Assembly (NCBI GenBank): GCA_003527885.1
Contig: DPWB01000389.1
Span: 1 to 17,533 of the forward strand
Direction: 5' to 3'
Source: Candidatus Competibacteraceae bacterium
Lineage (GTDB): Bacteria; Pseudomonadota; Gammaproteobacteria; Competibacterales; Competibacteraceae
DNA: 17,533 nt
Positions 15,769 to 17,533 of this stretch are shown in pieces. Position numbers and translations under genes: made by a program. The stretch's first letter is position 1, and each line of letters opens with the position of its first letter. Under the pieces are notes generated by a model that saw nothing but the letters and a program-made list of their open reading frames with translations, was not told the origin of the DNA and searched no databases.

Positions 15769-16715
15769 GCCATGCCCAGCCGCCGGCCAGCCAGCCGGTG
15801 GGCGGTCAAGAACGCCGCGACCGGCAGCGCCCGCCCGCCCGGCAGTTGAACTTCGGTCAGCTGCAACACGCCCGCGCCGGTGGCGACGGCGATGCCGCTG
15901 CTGTTCTCCCGCAGCACGGTCCCCGGCGTGACGCCGTGCGATGTTTCCGCCTCGGCGCGCGCCCGCCAGATGCGCACGGTTTGACCGTCCGCATGTGTCT
16001 GGGCCACCGGATACGGGTTGAAGGCCAACACGCGCCGTTCCAGCTCCAAGGCCGGGCGGTTCCAATCGAGTTCGGTTTCGGTTTTGGCCAGTTTAGGTGC
16101 GTAAGTCGCTCGACCGTGGTCTTGGGGTACCGCCGCCAAAACGCCGGCCAGCACCCCCGGCACCGTTGTTCGCAGGGTCTGCGCGCCCAAAACCGCCAAC
16201 CGGTCGTGCAACTCGCCGCCGGTGGTCCCGCGCGCGAGCGGACAGGAAGCGCGGGCATAGACGGGGCCGGTATCCAGGCCGGCCTCCATGCGCATGATGC
16301 AGACTCCGGTTTCGGCGTCCCCCGCCAGAATGGCGCGCTGGATCGGGGCCGCGCCGCGCCAGCGCGGCAACAGCGAAGCGTGGACGTTGACGCAGCCCAG
16401 CCGGGGAATCGCCAGCACCGCCGGCGGCAGGATCAGGCCGTAAGCGGCCACCACCACCAGATCCGGGGCCAGGGCGGCCAGTTCGCTCTGGACGGCCGGG
16501 TCGCGCAAGCTATCGGGCTGGTAGACCGGTATCCCGGCGGCCAGCGCGGCGGTTTTCACCGGGCTGGCGCGCGGCTGGCGGCCACGGCCGGCCGGCCGGT
16601 CCGGCTGGGTATAGGCCGCGACGGGCGAATAACCCGCCGCCAACAGCGCTTGCAGGCTCGGAACGGCAAAGTCGGGGGTACCCGCAAAGACCAGACGCGG
16701 TGAAGTCGTCGTCAT
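15765..16715 (-). CDS. fmt: Methionyl-tRNA formyltransferase
   Basis: Fmt formylates initiator Met-tRNA with 10-formyl-THF. The chosen ATG (16715) gives 316 residues, starting [20 protein letters not shown], in line with E. coli Fmt (315). A frame extending to TTG at 16778 adds 21 Pro/Arg-rich residues with no family match. The catalytic domain has Asn110, His112 and Asp148, in [16 protein letters not shown] (109-124) and GLDTGPV (146-152). The C-terminal OB-like domain covers about 208-316, with [20 protein letters not shown] (216-235). No strong ribosome site is seen upstream. It follows def by 100 bases, overlaps rsmB by 4, and forms the classic def-fmt-rsmB order. Confidence 0.96.
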   Translation of the reverse strand: MTTTSPRLVFAGTPDFAVPSLQALLAAGYSPVAAYTQPDRPAGRGRQPRASPVKTAALAAGIPVYQPDSLRDPAVQSELAALAPDLVVVAAYGLILPPAVLAIPRLGCVNVHASLLPRWRGAAPIQRAILAGDAETGVCIMRMEAGLDTGPVYARASCPLARGTTGGELHDRLAVLGAQTLRTTVPGVLAGVLAAVPQDHGRATYAPKLAKTETELDWNRPALELERRVLAFNPYPVAQTHADGQTVRIWRARAEAETSHGVTPGTVLRENSSGIAVATGAGVLQLTEVQLPGGRALPVAAFLTAHRLAGRRLGMA

Positions 16716-16815
16716 GGGCTGAGGAAATCGGCCGAAGACGCCGCCGGGCGCCGGGCGCCGGGCGGGGTCAACCGGCAAGAGCGGCCAATGGCGCGCGGCG
16801 CGCGGAAAGCCATGC
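16716..16815. other. def-fmt intergenic region with a heptamer repeat
   Basis: These 100 bases between the def stop and the fmt ATG carry no supported gene. They are extremely GC-rich and hold three perfect tandem copies of GCCGGGC (16743-16763) and a GC-only stretch at about 16793-16805. Neither a terminator nor a fmt promoter could be made out. Confidence 0.6.
16743..16763. repeat. Three perfect tandem GCCGGGC heptamers
   Basis: The unit occurs at 16743-16749, 16750-16756 and 16757-16763 with no mismatches. It lies about 30 bases before the fmt ATG, in the leader of that gene. Any change in copy number would alter leader structure, but three copies in GC-rich DNA may be chance. Confidence 0.8.
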
Positions 16816-17328
16816 TCAAGAGGCGCGCGCTTCGAGACGGGATTGCTTCTCCAGTTTCTTGCGGATACGGTCGCGTTTCAGCACCGACAGGTAATCCACG
16901 AACAATTTGCCGTCCAAATGATCGATCTCGTGCTGGACGCAGACCGCCAGCAAGCCGCGCGCCTCCAGTTCGAACGGATCGCCGTCGCGGTCCAGGGCGC
17001 TGACGCGTATCCGCTCGGCGCGCTCGACCTTTTCATAAAAACCGGGCACCGACAGACAGCCTTCCTCCGACTCGCATTCCCCTTCCCGTTCGAGCACGCT
17101 CGGGTTGATGAACACCAGCGGCCGGTTTTTCTCCTCGGAGACATCCATCACCACGATCCGTTTCTGGACGTTGACTTGAGTGGCGGCCAAACCGATGCCC
17201 GGCGCCGCGTACATGGTCTCCAGCAGGTCGTCGATCAAGGCACGCACGCCTTCGTCGACGGTTTCCACCGCCAATGCCGGCTTGCGCAGCCGGGGATCCG
17301 GATAGTGCAGTATGGTCAGTTTTGCCAT
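16816..17328 (-). CDS. def: Peptide deformylase
   Basis: Def removes the N-formyl group from nascent proteins with a bound Fe2+. The 170-residue length is standard. All three motifs are present: GIGLAATQV (44-52), EGCLSVP (89-95) with metal ligand Cys91, and HEIDH (133-137) with His133, catalytic Glu134 and His137. The ATG at 17328 has GGAG about 5 bases upstream. It is the first gene of the minus-strand cluster def-fmt-rsmB-DUF4390-ntrY-ntrX-trkA. It diverges from the probable LysM gene across 149 bases, where a candidate promoter lies. Confidence 0.98.
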   Translation of the reverse strand: MAKLTILHYPDPRLRKPALAVETVDEGVRALIDDLLETMYAAPGIGLAATQVNVQKRIVVMDVSEEKNRPLVFINPSVLEREGECESEEGCLSVPGFYEKVERAERIRVSALDRDGDPFELEARGLLAVCVQHEIDHLDGKLFVDYLSVLKRDRIRKKLEKQSRLEARAS

Positions 17329-17393
17329 GGGGACTCCGCAAACGCCCGATTTGATCGCCGCATCGATTTTTTCACCGGGAAATCATACGAGAA

Positions 17394-17424
17394 ATTACAC
17401 TATGGGGGCTATACTTTGCGCCAA
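17394..17424 (-). promoter_or_regulatory. Putative def promoter
   Basis: On the minus strand, TTGGCG (17424-17419) and TGTAAT (17399-17394) form a -35/-10 pair with a long 19-base spacer. An alternative -10, TATGAT, is at 17387-17382. The region is AT-rich relative to its surroundings. Consensus matching by eye only. Confidence 0.35.
17410..17415 (+). promoter_or_regulatory. Putative -10 box for the rightward LysM-type gene
   Basis: TATACT on the plus strand is a near-perfect -10. No good -35 box lies 15-19 bases upstream. Transcription would start near 17422, giving a leader of about 55 bases. It falls inside the spacer of the opposing def promoter, so the two may interfere. Confidence 0.4.
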
Positions 17425-17477
17425 GGGGGTAATCCGCATACACTCCCGCCCGTTCCTTTGGATGACGAGCAAGGACC

Positions 17478-17533
17478 ATGACTATCACGCGTTCATCAAG
17501 GCATCTCGGGACTGCCCTGTCGCTGGCGGCGGC
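17478..17533 (+). CDS. Start of an exported protein, probably LysM-domain (partial)
   Basis: Only the first 18 codons are inside the window: MTITRSSRHLGTALSLAA, a typical start of a signal peptide. An AAGGA lies two bases before the ATG, closer than ideal. An overlapping ATG at 17462 gives a frame without a signal-like start and is less likely. In many gammaproteobacteria the gene divergent from def encodes a LysM peptidoglycan-binding protein followed by dprA; the LysM call rests on that context only, because no domain is visible here. Confidence 0.55.
   Translation, partial: MTITRSSRHLGTALSLAA

Noticed and set aside
15769..16065. N-terminal extension of rsmB into fmt
   Set aside because: Low-complexity translation out of frame with fmt; the ATG overlapping the fmt stop gives the expected RsmB start.
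16716..16778. N-terminal extension of fmt from TTG at 16778
   Set aside because: It adds 21 residues not expected for Fmt, has no ribosome site and runs through the heptamer repeat; ATG at 16715 fits the family.

Overview
The window looks like a chromosomal housekeeping region of a GC-rich gammaproteobacterium. Gene content and order support this: pepA-holC divergent from lptF-lptG, and def-fmt-rsmB followed by a DUF4390 gene, an NtrY/NtrX-type two-component pair and trkA. I recall similar orders in gammaproteobacteria such as the Chromatiales and Competibacter-like lineages, but I cannot fix the genus from the sequence alone. Coding density is very high, no gap exceeds about 165 bases, and I see no RNA genes, CRISPR arrays, insertion sequences or phage genes.

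Layout. Bases 1-80 are not genomic: they are an Illumina P7/Nextera adapter with an i7 index, preceded by a T-rich stretch. Bases 81-163 are AT-rich and non-coding. A minus-strand cluster then runs pepA (3626) > holC > yjgR (164). Diverging from pepA, lptF and lptG (3727-5918, plus strand) encode the two membrane subunits of the lipopolysaccharide exporter. They converge, with one base between, on a minus-strand pair: a TolC-family outer-membrane channel (8024) followed by a small RDD membrane protein (ending at 5920). Upstream of tolC is a PCMT-like methyltransferase (8777-8118). From 17328 down to 8884 a compact minus-strand cluster reads def > fmt > rsmB > DUF4390 gene > ntrY > ntrX > trkA, with several stop/start overlaps. 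At the right edge a divergent gene begins at 17478, probably a LysM-domain protein, and is cut off by the window end.

How the genes work together. def and fmt remove and add the formyl group of initiator methionine, and rsmB modifies 16S rRNA, so the front of the large cluster serves translation. Its back half couples a membrane sensor kinase and response regulator to the potassium-uptake regulator TrkA. lptFG and tolC serve the cell envelope. holC is a replisome clamp-loader accessory, and pepA is a peptidase.

I found no clear new multi-gene system. The most notable biological point is that the NtrX-like regulator has lost the GAFTGA loop needed to engage sigma54 and also has Gln at a usual arginine-finger position, so it probably does not work as a classical enhancer-binding protein. 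The most important technical point is the adapter at the left end.
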